Source: Bacillota bacterium
GTDB lineage: Bacteria > Bacillota > Sulfobacillia > JACIYH01
DNA length: 64,000 nucleotides
Direction: 5' to 3'
Assembly (NCBI GenBank): GCA_030019365.1
Contig: JASEFA010000003.1
Span: 248,001 to 312,000 of the forward strand
Made by a program: the position numbers and the translations under genes. This document shows positions 55,299 to 62,177 of the stretch, piece after piece (position 1 is the stretch's first letter; each line of letters opens with the position of its first letter). Below the pieces are notes generated by a model. The model searched no databases. It saw nothing but the letters and a program-made list of their open reading frames with translations, and was not told the DNA's origin.

Positions 55299-55773
55299 TT
55301 ACAGGCGCGCCAGGATGGCTTCGGCCACCTTCTTGCCCGAGAGCAGCATCCCCCCGAAGATGGGGCCCATGCGGTGCCCGCCCAACACGGCGCTGGCAGC
55401 CATGCGCACAGTTAAACATCCTGGCCCCCGCCTTGATGGCTTTCGAGGTGATGGTGGTTATCGTTTCCACGGAATCAGCGGTATAATATCCCTCGACGTA
55501 GGGCCGGGTGCGCGCGCCGAATTCGTCCAGGGTGGCTTTGGCGTCCTCCTGCACGACGATGTGGTTGAACATCATGCCCCCCCACATGCCGCCACCTATG
55601 CTGAGACGGCTCTCGAAGACCGCCACCTTCCTGCCCGCCCGCGCCAGGTAGTAGGCGGCGACAAGACCGGATGGACCTGCCCCCACAATGGCCACGTCGG
55701 AGAGGTAAGAGAGCAGATCCTCCGTGTACCTCTCCACGCTGGCGCGTGACACCGTTACATCGTCGAGCCGCAT
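55299..55773 (-). pseudogene. thi4: thi4-type thiazole synthase remnant with internal deletion
   Basis: The first 120 or so codons from ATG 55773 match Thi4 (thiazole precursor synthase): [20 protein letters not shown] is the FAD/NAD dinucleotide-binding loop, followed by [18 protein letters not shown]-type sequence and [10 protein letters not shown]. There the match stops. The typical C-terminal end resumes at once in another frame ([30 protein letters not shown]) and stops at 55299. About 100-110 residues of the middle, including the catalytic region, are missing and the frame is shifted. The gene is broken; sequencing error alone would not remove that much. Confidence 0.85.
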
Positions 55774-55917
55774 CCCCTACACCTCCCCGTCGTCGGTTGC
55801 ACCCTGGTCCCCGCCGGCCGCCCGTGCCCGCCCCGTACCCCCCTGCTCACCGTGTGCGCCCGTGCCCACCGCCTGCCCCCGCGTGCTCACCGCCTGCCCG
55901 CCCTGCGAGGGATGACC

Positions 55918-56391
55918 ATGACACCGGACACCAGGGAAGATAGCCTGCCGACCGGTGAGGGCCAGCTTGCCCGCCTGGCCGTAAGCGCGGCCGTGTTCGA
56001 CGGCCAGGGGCGCGTGCTGCTCGTGCACCAGACCTATGGATCGCGCTGGTGGGCCCTGCCGGGCGGCTGGGTGGACCCCGGCGAGGACCTGGCCCAGGCG
56101 GCACGCCGGGAATTCCGCGAAGAGACGGGATATGAAGTACGCATCCTGCGTCCCTCCGGGATCTACTGGCGCCTGCCCAGGCGGCTCCTGGTCGTGGTCT
56201 TCCTGGGCGTTATCACCGGGGGATCTCCCCGCCCCAGCCCGGAGACGGACGGCTGCGCCTTCTTTGCCCTGGACGCCCTGCCCTCGCCCCTTTCTCCCTG
56301 CCTGGAGGAACGCCTGCGCGATGCCCGCGAGGTCGGCCTGGGCGGCCCTGCCCGCTACCGCCTCCAGATGAACCCGGAGCCCGCCCCGTAG
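55918..56391 (+). CDS. Nudix hydrolase
   Basis: A 157-residue pyrophosphohydrolase. The Nudix box is complete: GGWVDPGEDLAQAARREF followed by REETGYEV (G-x5-E-x7-R-E-x2-E-E-x-G). The strand before it, RWWALPGG, is typical of small Nudix enzymes acting on nucleotides. ATG 55918 or 55912 follows GCGAGGG. It lies on the opposite strand between the thi4 remnant and a TPP riboswitch. Some Nudix enzymes hydrolyse thiamine pyrimidine diphosphate intermediates, but the substrate cannot be read here. Confidence 0.9.
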   Translation: MTPDTREDSLPTGEGQLARLAVSAAVFDGQGRVLLVHQTYGSRWWALPGGWVDPGEDLAQAARREFREETGYEVRILRPSGIYWRLPRRLLVVVFLGVITGGSPRPSPETDGCAFFALDALPSPLSPCLEERLRDAREVGLGGPARYRLQMNPEPAP

Positions 56392-56404
56392 TGAAGGCGG
56401 GCTC
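56377..56404. terminator. Hairpin spanning the Nudix stop codon, possibly bidirectional
   Basis: GAGCCCGCC pairs perfectly with GGCGGGCTC across a 10-base loop that contains the Nudix TAG stop. A weak T-containing tail (TCTCGTTCCC) follows on the plus strand. It could also stop minus-strand transcripts coming from the TPP riboswitch. Confidence 0.5.
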
Positions 56405-56466
56405 TCGTTCCCGACGGGTTCCCGTTCCCGGCCGGACTGCCGTTTCCGGGGGCTCCTTCTCCCGGG

Positions 56467-56568
56467 TCGCCCTCCCTACGCTGGCATTGCCCGGATCAGG
56501 TTCCAAGGGTTGAGCGGGGTGCTCTCCCAGCTCGCAGTTCTCTCCCCACCGCGAGCACCCCTGGGCGA
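56467..56568 (-). promoter_or_regulatory. TPP (THI-box) riboswitch, orphan
   Basis: On the minus strand the textbook core GGAACCTGATCCGGGCAAT-GCCAGCGTAGGGA is intact, with GGGGTGCTCGC and the GGAGAG joining segment upstream. P1 closes as TCGCCC/GGGCGA (56568-56563 with 56472-56467). Reading direction is leftwards, but no intact gene lies downstream on that strand: first comes the antisense of the Nudix gene, then the broken thi4. Confidence 0.93.
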
Positions 56569-56657
56569 TTCGCTTTGCTCCAATGTGACACGGGTGAGCC
56601 CCGGCGGCAATACCGGTCGGGTCCGGCAGGCGGGCCAAACGACTTGTCAGGAGCGCC

Positions 56658-57098
56658 CTACGTTTCCCGCTCACCTTCTCCGGGGGACCCGTCCGAGGAA
56701 AGCAGGGCGGTGACCACTGCGACAACATCGGCCGCAAGTTCGACTGCTTCCGAGGCCGCCTTGCGGTTATACACGAGGGCGGGGATGCTGTCCGGGAGGC
56801 CGCTGGGATATCTCGTCGGGATGTAGTAGCCGTCGAGTATCGCCCAGGACTGACGCTTTTGGGCAACTCGCGCATCATGCTGCTCTGCCTTCTCGGCCAG
56901 CACAGTCACCGAGTGGCCGAGGACCAGGCTTTCTCCTTTCGCATACAGGAACCCCTTGATAGCTTTCTCCGCTACCTGTTGGGCCAGGAAGCACGCGAGG
57001 TGGTAGCCTCCCTCATCGGCCAGCCGCCGGGCCCACTTCAGGTCCTCTCTGGCCTGATCGAGCCAGCGGCGGCCTTCCTCGACGCCCGGTTTTCTCAT
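56658..57098 (-). CDS. HEPN domain protein (toxin of a HEPN/MNT pair)
   Basis: A 146-residue all-helical protein. WLDQAREDLKWARRLADEGGYHLACFLAQQVAEKAIKGFLY is the HEPN helix pattern, with the YYIPTRYPSGLP segment common in this subfamily. HEPN partners of MNT proteins are RNases or their relatives; the canonical R-x4-6-H near the C-terminus is not evident here. ATG 57098 follows GGGAGGG. It starts 86 bp inside the MNT gene in another frame. Confidence 0.85.
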   Translation of the reverse strand: MRKPGVEEGRRWLDQAREDLKWARRLADEGGYHLACFLAQQVAEKAIKGFLYAKGESLVLGHSVTVLAEKAEQHDARVAQKRQSWAILDGYYIPTRYPSGLPDSIPALVYNRKAASEAVELAADVVAVVTALLSSDGSPGEGERET

Positions 57099-57486
57099 AG
57101 AGCACCCTCCCTTCTCGCAGCACTTGCTGCCCGAATGGCCGGTCCTGCATCCGTTCCCACTCGCCCGGGGTGTACACCAGGATGTCGGCTGCCACGCGGG
57201 GCACGATGCGGCGGTACACTTCCGCCGTCCGTTCTACGAACGGCAGCTCACTGTCCATGACCACCACCAGGTCCAGGTCGGTGAGCGCATCCGCCCGTCC
57301 GCGGGCATACGAACCGAAGAGAATGATTTTCCGGGCGCCCATTTGCCGGAACTGGTTTGCGATCCGGTGCAGTTCGCTCTTAAGGAGGTCCGCGTGGTCG
57401 CGACCATCGCTCGAGGGCTGCCCTACTTCGCGGCCGGGCGCGGCCTCGCACCCGTTGGGATGCTGAACACCGGTGGAGTTGGTCAC
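57013..57486 (-). CDS. Minimal nucleotidyltransferase (MNT antitoxin-type)
   Basis: A 157-residue nucleotidyltransferase. The motif GSYARGRADALTDLDLVVV gives the G-S and D-x-D metal ligands, and ADILVYTPGEW supplies the third Asp. In type VII toxin-antitoxin systems such enzymes AMPylate and silence the HEPN partner. About 40 N-terminal residues lack homology, so a later start is possible. The usual family end (REGRVLYEK) is followed by 20 extra residues that read through the HEPN gene start in a different frame. Confidence 0.87.
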   Translation of the reverse strand: MTNSTGVQHPNGCEAAPGREVGQPSSDGRDHADLLKSELHRIANQFRQMGARKIILFGSYARGRADALTDLDLVVVMDSELPFVERTAEVYRRIVPRVAADILVYTPGEWERMQDRPFGQQVLREGRVLYEKTGRRGRPPLARSGQRGPEVGPAAGR

Positions 57487-57816
57487 TGTACTGTCAGTCT
57501 CCCTATTGCCAAACCGTGCCTGCGCAGCTTCTGACGGTTAGGCCGTGTGGTTGGACAGCCTTATTCTACCTTCCGGAAGCAGTTGCCAGCAACCGGTCGA
57601 GCCGTGCCGAACCGGCAGTGGGAGGTCGAGTACCCCAACGGGCCCCAGCAGCCTCGGATACCCGGCACCGCGCGCTCGTCGTGCATCTGCGGTTCCTGCG
57701 GTTCGGTATTCTGTACCGCAACTGCGGTTCCTGCGGTTCAGTATTTCGTACCGCGCGGGCCCGTCAACTGCTGAACCCGGAAGCGGCTACCGGCAACCGG
57801 ATCAATGGCGAACATA
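57487..57816. other. Divergent intergenic region between MNT and dnaE2
   Basis: About 330 bp with no convincing gene. It holds the two 33-bp direct repeats at 57688-57755. A promoter for the MNT/HEPN pair should lie here, but I cannot place it clearly. Confidence 0.4.
57688..57755 (+). repeat. Two 33-bp direct repeats, period 35
   Basis: Copies at 57688-57720 and 57723-57755 share TGCGGTTCCTGCGGTTC, then GTATT and GTACCGC, with a few changes and one internal shift. Within each, GCGGT...ACCGC forms a short inverted repeat. Their place in a divergent promoter region suggests operators. Confidence 0.75.
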
Positions 57817-57845
57817 TTTACGAAGCCCCCCCTGTTTGGTATACT
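57817..57845 (+). promoter_or_regulatory. Sigma-A type promoter of dnaE2
   Basis: TTTACG (57817-57822), 17 bp spacer, TATACT (57840-57845). The start of transcription would be near 57851, which supports the downstream GTG start for the polymerase. Confidence 0.7.
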
Positions 57846-57850
57846 GGGGG

Positions 57851-57864
57851 TGAACGGAGGTTTG
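57851..57864 (+). promoter_or_regulatory. LexA (SOS)-box-like site at the dnaE2 start of transcription
   Basis: TGAACGGAGGTTTG matches the Bacillus-type SOS box CGAAC-N4-GTTYG at nine of ten fixed positions. It lies just after the -10 box, where a repressor would block transcription. DnaE2-type polymerases are often SOS-controlled. It also contains an SD-like GGAGG, so chance is possible. Confidence 0.45.
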
Positions 57865-57882
57865 AGTCGGAGGGGGCAGGTC

Positions 57883-60800
57883 GTGTTCGTTCACCTGCAT
57901 GTGCATTCTCCGTTTTCTTTCCTCGACGGGGGAAGTCGGCTGGAAGAGCTGATTCGCACCGCTGCCGGGTATGACATGCCGGCACTGGCCATCACCGATC
58001 ACCACACCGTTTCCGCCGCCGTGAGGTTCCGGCGTCTGGCGGAGGCGGCGGGGATCAAGCCCATCATAGGTGCCGAGGTGGAGGTGGAGGCCGCCGTGCC
58101 CCTCGCCGGCGGTACCCCGGCTCCCGTGACTGGCGGCAGCCCGGCTCCCCTCGCCGGCGGTCGCGGGGTGGGAGGCGCCGGTGACGCCTACCGTGGGGGC
58201 CACCTGGTCCTCCTCGCGCGCGATGCCGTGGGGTACGCCAACCTGTGCCGGCTGCTCACCGCCGCCCACCTGGGCAACCAGCGCGGGCAGCCGCTCGTGC
58301 GCTGGGCCGACCTGGAGCGCTATCATGAGGGGCTCATTGCCCTGTCGGGGTGCCGGCGGGGGGAGATCCCCCGACTCATCCTGGCGCGGCGCTACCGGGA
58401 GGCAGAGGAGGTGGCGCGGCGCCTGCAGGCCATCTTCTCCGGTCGAGCGCTCGCCGGGCTCGCTGATGGCCCGGCCGGTGCTACGACCGGTATCTCAGGC
58501 GGCACTCCGGGCGGCAACTTGGGGGAGAGCGACCTGGCCGGTAGCGTCCGCGCTGCCCGGGACGCGGCCACCGGGATCTGCAGTAGCGTGGGTGCCGGTG
58601 AGGCCGGCTTCTACATGGAGCTGCAGGGGAACCTGCTGCCCCGGGAGATGGCCCTCAACCGCGCCCTGGCCGAGCTGGGCAAGCACCTGGGCATTCCCCT
58701 GGTGGCGTCGGCGGATGTCCACTACGCGCGGCGCGAGGACTTCCCCGTCCACGACCTGCTCACCTGTGTGCGCACCCTCACCCGGGCGGATGACGTCCAC
58801 CCCGAGCGGCGGCTCAACGCCCAGAACTACCTGCGCTCCCCCGCCGAGATGGAGGCCCTGTTCGCGGAGTGGTCCGAAGCCCTGAGCAACACCCTGGAGA
58901 TCGCCGCCCGCTGCCAGCCCGCCCTGGAGGGCGTGATCCCCGGCCGCCGGGCACCGGCGGATCTGGAAGGCGTGGCCTCCGGCGCGTCCGCTGCGCGGCG
59001 AGGTGGCCGGGCGCCGGCGGGGGAGGGCTGGCTGTATCCGGCGTTCCCGCTGCCGCCGGAGGCGCCGGCGGGGATGACGGCGGCCGGGTTCCTGCGCCAG
59101 CAGGTGTACGAGGGTGCCCGGCAGCGCTACGGCACGGTGGCGGACCGCATCAGGGAGCGGCTGGAACACGAGCTGGACATCATCTGTCGCCTGGGGTTCG
59201 AGGATTACTTCCTTCTGGTGTGGGACGTGGCGCGCTTCGCCCGCGAGCGGGGTATCCGCTACGCGGGGCGGGGATCGGCGGCCGATTCGGCGGTGGCCTA
59301 CTGCCTCTTCATCACGGAGGTGGATTCCATCCGGCGGGGGCTGCTCTTCGAGCGCTTCATGAGCCCGGAGCGGGCGGAGAAGCCCGACATCGACATCGAC
59401 TTCGACGCCCGCTACCGGGACGAGGTCACCCGCTACGTGTACGAGAAGTACGGCGCCGACCACGTGGCCGGGGTGGCCACCTACAACACCTTCGGGGCAC
59501 GGGCGGCGGTGCGCGACCTGGGCAAGGCCCTGGACCTGCCCCCGGCCGAGATCGACCGCTTCGCCAAACGGGTGCCCTACTACCTGGACGCCGACGACCT
59601 GGACCGCGCCTTTGCCAGCGTGCCGGAACTGCGCGATTCCGGCCTAGATCCGCGCCGGTTCCGCCTGCTCATCGAGATCGGGCGCCGGGTGGCCGGTTTC
59701 CCCCGCCACCTGGGCACCCACCTGGGCGGGGTGGTGATCAGCCGCCGTCCCCTGGTGGAGGTGAGCCCCCTGCAGATGGCGGCCAAGGGGATCACCATCG
59801 TCCAGTTCGACAAGGACGACGTGGAGACCCTGGGGCTGGTGAAGCTGGACCTCCTCTGCCTGCGCACCATGGGGGCCATCGAGGAAGCCTGTCGCAGCAT
59901 TGCCGGCCGCGACCCCGGCTTCCGATACGGGGACATCCCTCTCGATGATCCTGCCACCTTCGAAATGATCAACGAGGGGCGCACCATCGGGGTGTTCCAA
60001 CTGGAGAGCCCCGCCCAGCGGGCCCTGCAGGCCCGCCTGGGGGCTTCCTGCCAGGAGGACCTGGTGGCCAGCGTGGCCCTCATCCGACCGGGGCCCGTCA
60101 AGGGGAACATGGTGGAACCCTTCATCGCCCGCCGCCAGGGGAAGGAGCCCCCCCGGTACCTGCATCCCGCCCTGTGTCCCATCCTGGAGAAGACCTACGG
60201 GGTGGTGCTCTTCCAGGAGCAGGTGATCGAGATCGCCACCGCCGTGGCCGGCTTCACCCCCGGGGAGGCCGATCGCCTGCGCCGGGTGATGACCCACGCC
60301 CGCTCCCAGCGGGAGATGGAGGAGATCGGCCGCCACTTCGTGGAGAAGGCCCGCGCCCGCGGGGTGGAAGAGGAGGTGGCCCGCGCCATCTTCGCCCAGA
60401 TCGCCGGCTACGCCAGCTACGGCTTCTGTGAGGCCCACGCCGCCGCCTTCGCCGACATCGCCTACCGCACCGCCTACCTGGTGCGCCACCATCCCGCCGA
60501 CTTCTTCGCCGCCATCCTCACCCTGCAGCCCATGGGCTACTACCCGCCCGAGACGGTGGTGGTGGAGGCCCGGCGCCGGGGCATCCCCGTGCTGGGGCCG
60601 GACATCAACCGCAGCGAAGACCACTTCACCGTGGAGCCCCCGGCGGCATCCCCGCCCGCGGCTGCACCGGGGGCCGGACGCGAGCCGGGGTCTGGGTGTG
60701 AGCCTGGCCCCGAGTGCGGGGCCGGGCCTGCCGGGGGGCGGCTGGTCGTCCGCACTTCCCTGCGGGCGGTGAAGGGCATGCCCGAAAGGGGTCTTGAGGC

Positions 60801-61530
60801 CGTCCTGGAAGCCCGCCGCCGGGACGGCCCGTTTACCTCCCTGGAGGACTTCTGCCGCCGCCTGGTCCGCCCGCGTGACACCGCGGGTGTACGCGACGCC
60901 TGCGGTGTGTCACCGGGCGATGGCGCCGGTAGGGAGGTGGGCCCCGCCGGGCTCGATCAGGACGTGATAGAGAATCTCATCCTGTGCGGGGCCTTCGATT
61001 CCCTGCATCCGAATCGGCGCTCCCTCATGTGGGCGTTGCCGGCGCTGCTGCAGGGATGCCGTGGTGACCTCCTTCCCGGCCTCGCCCCGGGGCTCCCATC
61101 CGCGGTGGGCATGGCGTTGGCGGCCGATTTCACGCCGTTGGAGAAGCTGGCGTGGGAGCACGAGATCCTGGGGTTCGGCGTAAGCGGGCACCTCATGGGA
61201 CACCTGCGCCCGTACCTGAAGCGGCGGGGGTATATGTCCAGCCGGGAGGTAGCCGGTATGCCCGAGGGCAGCCGGGTCAAGGTGGCCGGTGCGGCCATAC
61301 GGCCCCACCGACCTCCCACGAAGAGCGGCCGCATCGTGGTGTTCCTGTCCCTGGAGGATGAGTTCGGCCTCGTCGACGTAACCGTTTTCGAAAGCGTGTA
61401 CCGGCGCTATGGGGCCCACATCTTTGGAGAAGCAGTGCCGCCCCTGGCGGCCGGGGGAGTTCTCGAGCGCCGGGGGCGGGCGGTATCGGTCAGGGCGCGG
61501 TGGATTGTACCGCTGCCCCGCCTGAGGTGA
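57883..61530 (+). CDS. dnaE2: Error-prone C-family DNA polymerase DnaE2 (ImuC-type)
   Basis: About 1215 residues. An N-terminal PHP domain (VHLHVHSPFSFLDG, ITDHHTVSAA, SADVHYARREDF), the catalytic Asp triad in PDIDIDFD (about 502-508), IVQFDKDDVETLGLVKLDLL, then features of the DnaE2 branch: VALIRPGPVKGNMVEPF, GYGFCEAHAAAFADIAY-type sequence, and LQPMGYYPPETVVVEARRRG. An OB fold ends the protein. DnaE2 polymerases perform translesion synthesis. Low-complexity Gly/Pro-rich inserts interrupt the PHP domain (about 65-95 and 185-220) and the C-terminal third. GTG 57883 follows GGAGGGGG and lies after the predicted transcription start. No imuA/imuB gene is next to it. Confidence 0.88.
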   Translation: MFVHLHVHSPFSFLDGGSRLEELIRTAAGYDMPALAITDHHTVSAAVRFRRLAEAAGIKPIIGAEVEVEAAVPLAGGTPAPVTGGSPAPLAGGRGVGGAGDAYRGGHLVLLARDAVGYANLCRLLTAAHLGNQRGQPLVRWADLERYHEGLIALSGCRRGEIPRLILARRYREAEEVARRLQAIFSGRALAGLADGPAGATTGISGGTPGGNLGESDLAGSVRAARDAATGICSSVGAGEAGFYMELQGNLLPREMALNRALAELGKHLGIPLVASADVHYARREDFPVHDLLTCVRTLTRADDVHPERRLNAQNYLRSPAEMEALFAEWSEALSNTLEIAARCQPALEGVIPGRRAPADLEGVASGASAARRGGRAPAGEGWLYPAFPLPPEAPAGMTAAGFLRQQVYEGARQRYGTVADRIRERLEHELDIICRLGFEDYFLLVWDVARFARERGIRYAGRGSAADSAVAYCLFITEVDSIRRGLLFERFMSPERAEKPDIDIDFDARYRDEVTRYVYEKYGADHVAGVATYNTFGARAAVRDLGKALDLPPAEIDRFAKRVPYYLDADDLDRAFASVPELRDSGLDPRRFRLLIEIGRRVAGFPRHLGTHLGGVVISRRPLVEVSPLQMAAKGITIVQFDKDDVETLGLVKLDLLCLRTMGAIEEACRSIAGRDPGFRYGDIPLDDPATFEMINEGRTIGVFQLESPAQRALQARLGASCQEDLVASVALIRPGPVKGNMVEPFIARRQGKEPPRYLHPALCPILEKTYGVVLFQEQVIEIATAVAGFTPGEADRLRRVMTHARSQREMEEIGRHFVEKARARGVEEEVARAIFAQIAGYASYGFCEAHAAAFADIAYRTAYLVRHHPADFFAAILTLQPMGYYPPETVVVEARRRGIPVLGPDINRSEDHFTVEPPAASPPAAAPGAGREPGSGCEPGPECGAGPAGGRLVVRTSLRAVKGMPERGLEAVLEARRRDGPFTSLEDFCRRLVRPRDTAGVRDACGVSPGDGAGREVGPAGLDQDVIENLILCGAFDSLHPNRRSLMWALPALLQGCRGDLLPGLAPGLPSAVGMALAADFTPLEKLAWEHEILGFGVSGHLMGHLRPYLKRRGYMSSREVAGMPEGSRVKVAGAAIRPHRPPTKSGRIVVFLSLEDEFGLVDVTVFESVYRRYGAHIFGEAVPPLAAGGVLERRGRAVSVRARWIVPLPRLR

Positions 61531-61589
61531 TCAGGTGCCGCGCGGCATAACCATGCTGCCCCGCCTGAAGTGATCAGGTGCCGCGCGGC
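61512..61589. repeat. Duplicated 35-bp segment at the dnaE2/hxlR junction, period 43
   Basis: Copies at 61512-61546 and 61555-61589 differ by one base in their shared GCTGCCCCGCCTGA-x-GTGATCAGG...GCGCGGC. Each has the inverted repeat CCTGA-N5-TCAGG. Copy 1 contains the dnaE2 stop; copy 2 contains, on the other strand, the hxlR stop. The two convergent genes thus each end in one copy. Confidence 0.85.
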
Positions 61590-61909
61590 GGTAGCCACCG
61601 CTGTCCATACTGTCCGAGGAAGTTGACCAGGGGTAGCAGCGCCCTGCCCTTCTCCGTAAGCCTGTACTCCACCCGCGGAGGGACCTCTGCATATACGTGG
61701 CGGGAGATAATTCCCAGACCGTCCAGCTGATGCAGGCGGTCGGAGAGAGTCTTGGGGCTGATTCCGGAGAGGTTGCGCTGAAGCTCATGGAAGCGCATGG
61801 GGCCCCTGGCCAGATGGCTGATGATGAGGAGTGTCCACTTTGCCGCCACCAGCCTGGCGGTGCGAGCTGCGGCGTCGCTTTGCGCGGAGTCGCTGTCCGG
61901 GGAGGTCAT
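61574..61909 (-). CDS. HxlR family transcriptional regulator
   Basis: A 111-residue winged-helix regulator. AAKWTLLIISHLARGPMRFHELQRNL followed by GISPKTLSDRLHQLDGLGII and the wing PPRVEYRLTEKGRALLPLV are characteristic of HxlR. Members respond to aldehydes, quinones or redox stress. The Cys often used for sensing near the N-terminus is absent. The start has AGGAG immediately upstream. It is convergent with dnaE2 and divergent from hppA. Confidence 0.92.
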   Translation of the reverse strand: MTSPDSDSAQSDAAARTARLVAAKWTLLIISHLARGPMRFHELQRNLSGISPKTLSDRLHQLDGLGIISRHVYAEVPPRVEYRLTEKGRALLPLVNFLGQYGQRWLPPRGT

Positions 61910-61980
61910 CTCCTATCTCTCCTCGCGGATGCGGGCCCGCAGGTGGTGCTGAGCAAATGAGGCCCGGTGTCTTGCCTGTT

Positions 61981-61991
61981 ACATAATATGT
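61981..61991. promoter_or_regulatory. Palindrome upstream of hxlR, possible operator/-10
   Basis: ACATAATATGT is an 11-bp palindrome centred on A, 72 bp before the hxlR start. It stands out as AT-rich in this GC-rich region. HxlR regulators often bind such sites in their own promoters. Confidence 0.4.
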
Positions 61992-62095
61992 GGGCGCGGG
62001 TGCCGCCGTCACCGCACGCACAGTCCCGCGCGCCGTCGTGCTGCAGGCCGGTGGTCACCCCTCGCCGGCGTCCCGCGCAAGGCGCTGTATTCCCT

Positions 62096-62124
62096 TTGAC
62101 ACCGTTTTGCGCCCCGACTATACT
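62096..62124 (+). promoter_or_regulatory. Sigma-A type promoter of hppA
   Basis: TTGACA (62096-62101), 17 bp spacer, TATACT (62119-62124): a near-perfect promoter, about 54 bp before the TTG start. Confidence 0.85.
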
Positions 62125-62177
62125 GGTTGCGGTTGTACGCAGGAAATGCGACGTGCGTCGTAGGGGGGATAGCTGAG

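Noticed and set aside
55774-56466. A thiamine gene on the minus strand behind the TPP riboswitch
   Set aside because: Minus-strand frames here are short antisense shadows of the Nudix gene with no homology.
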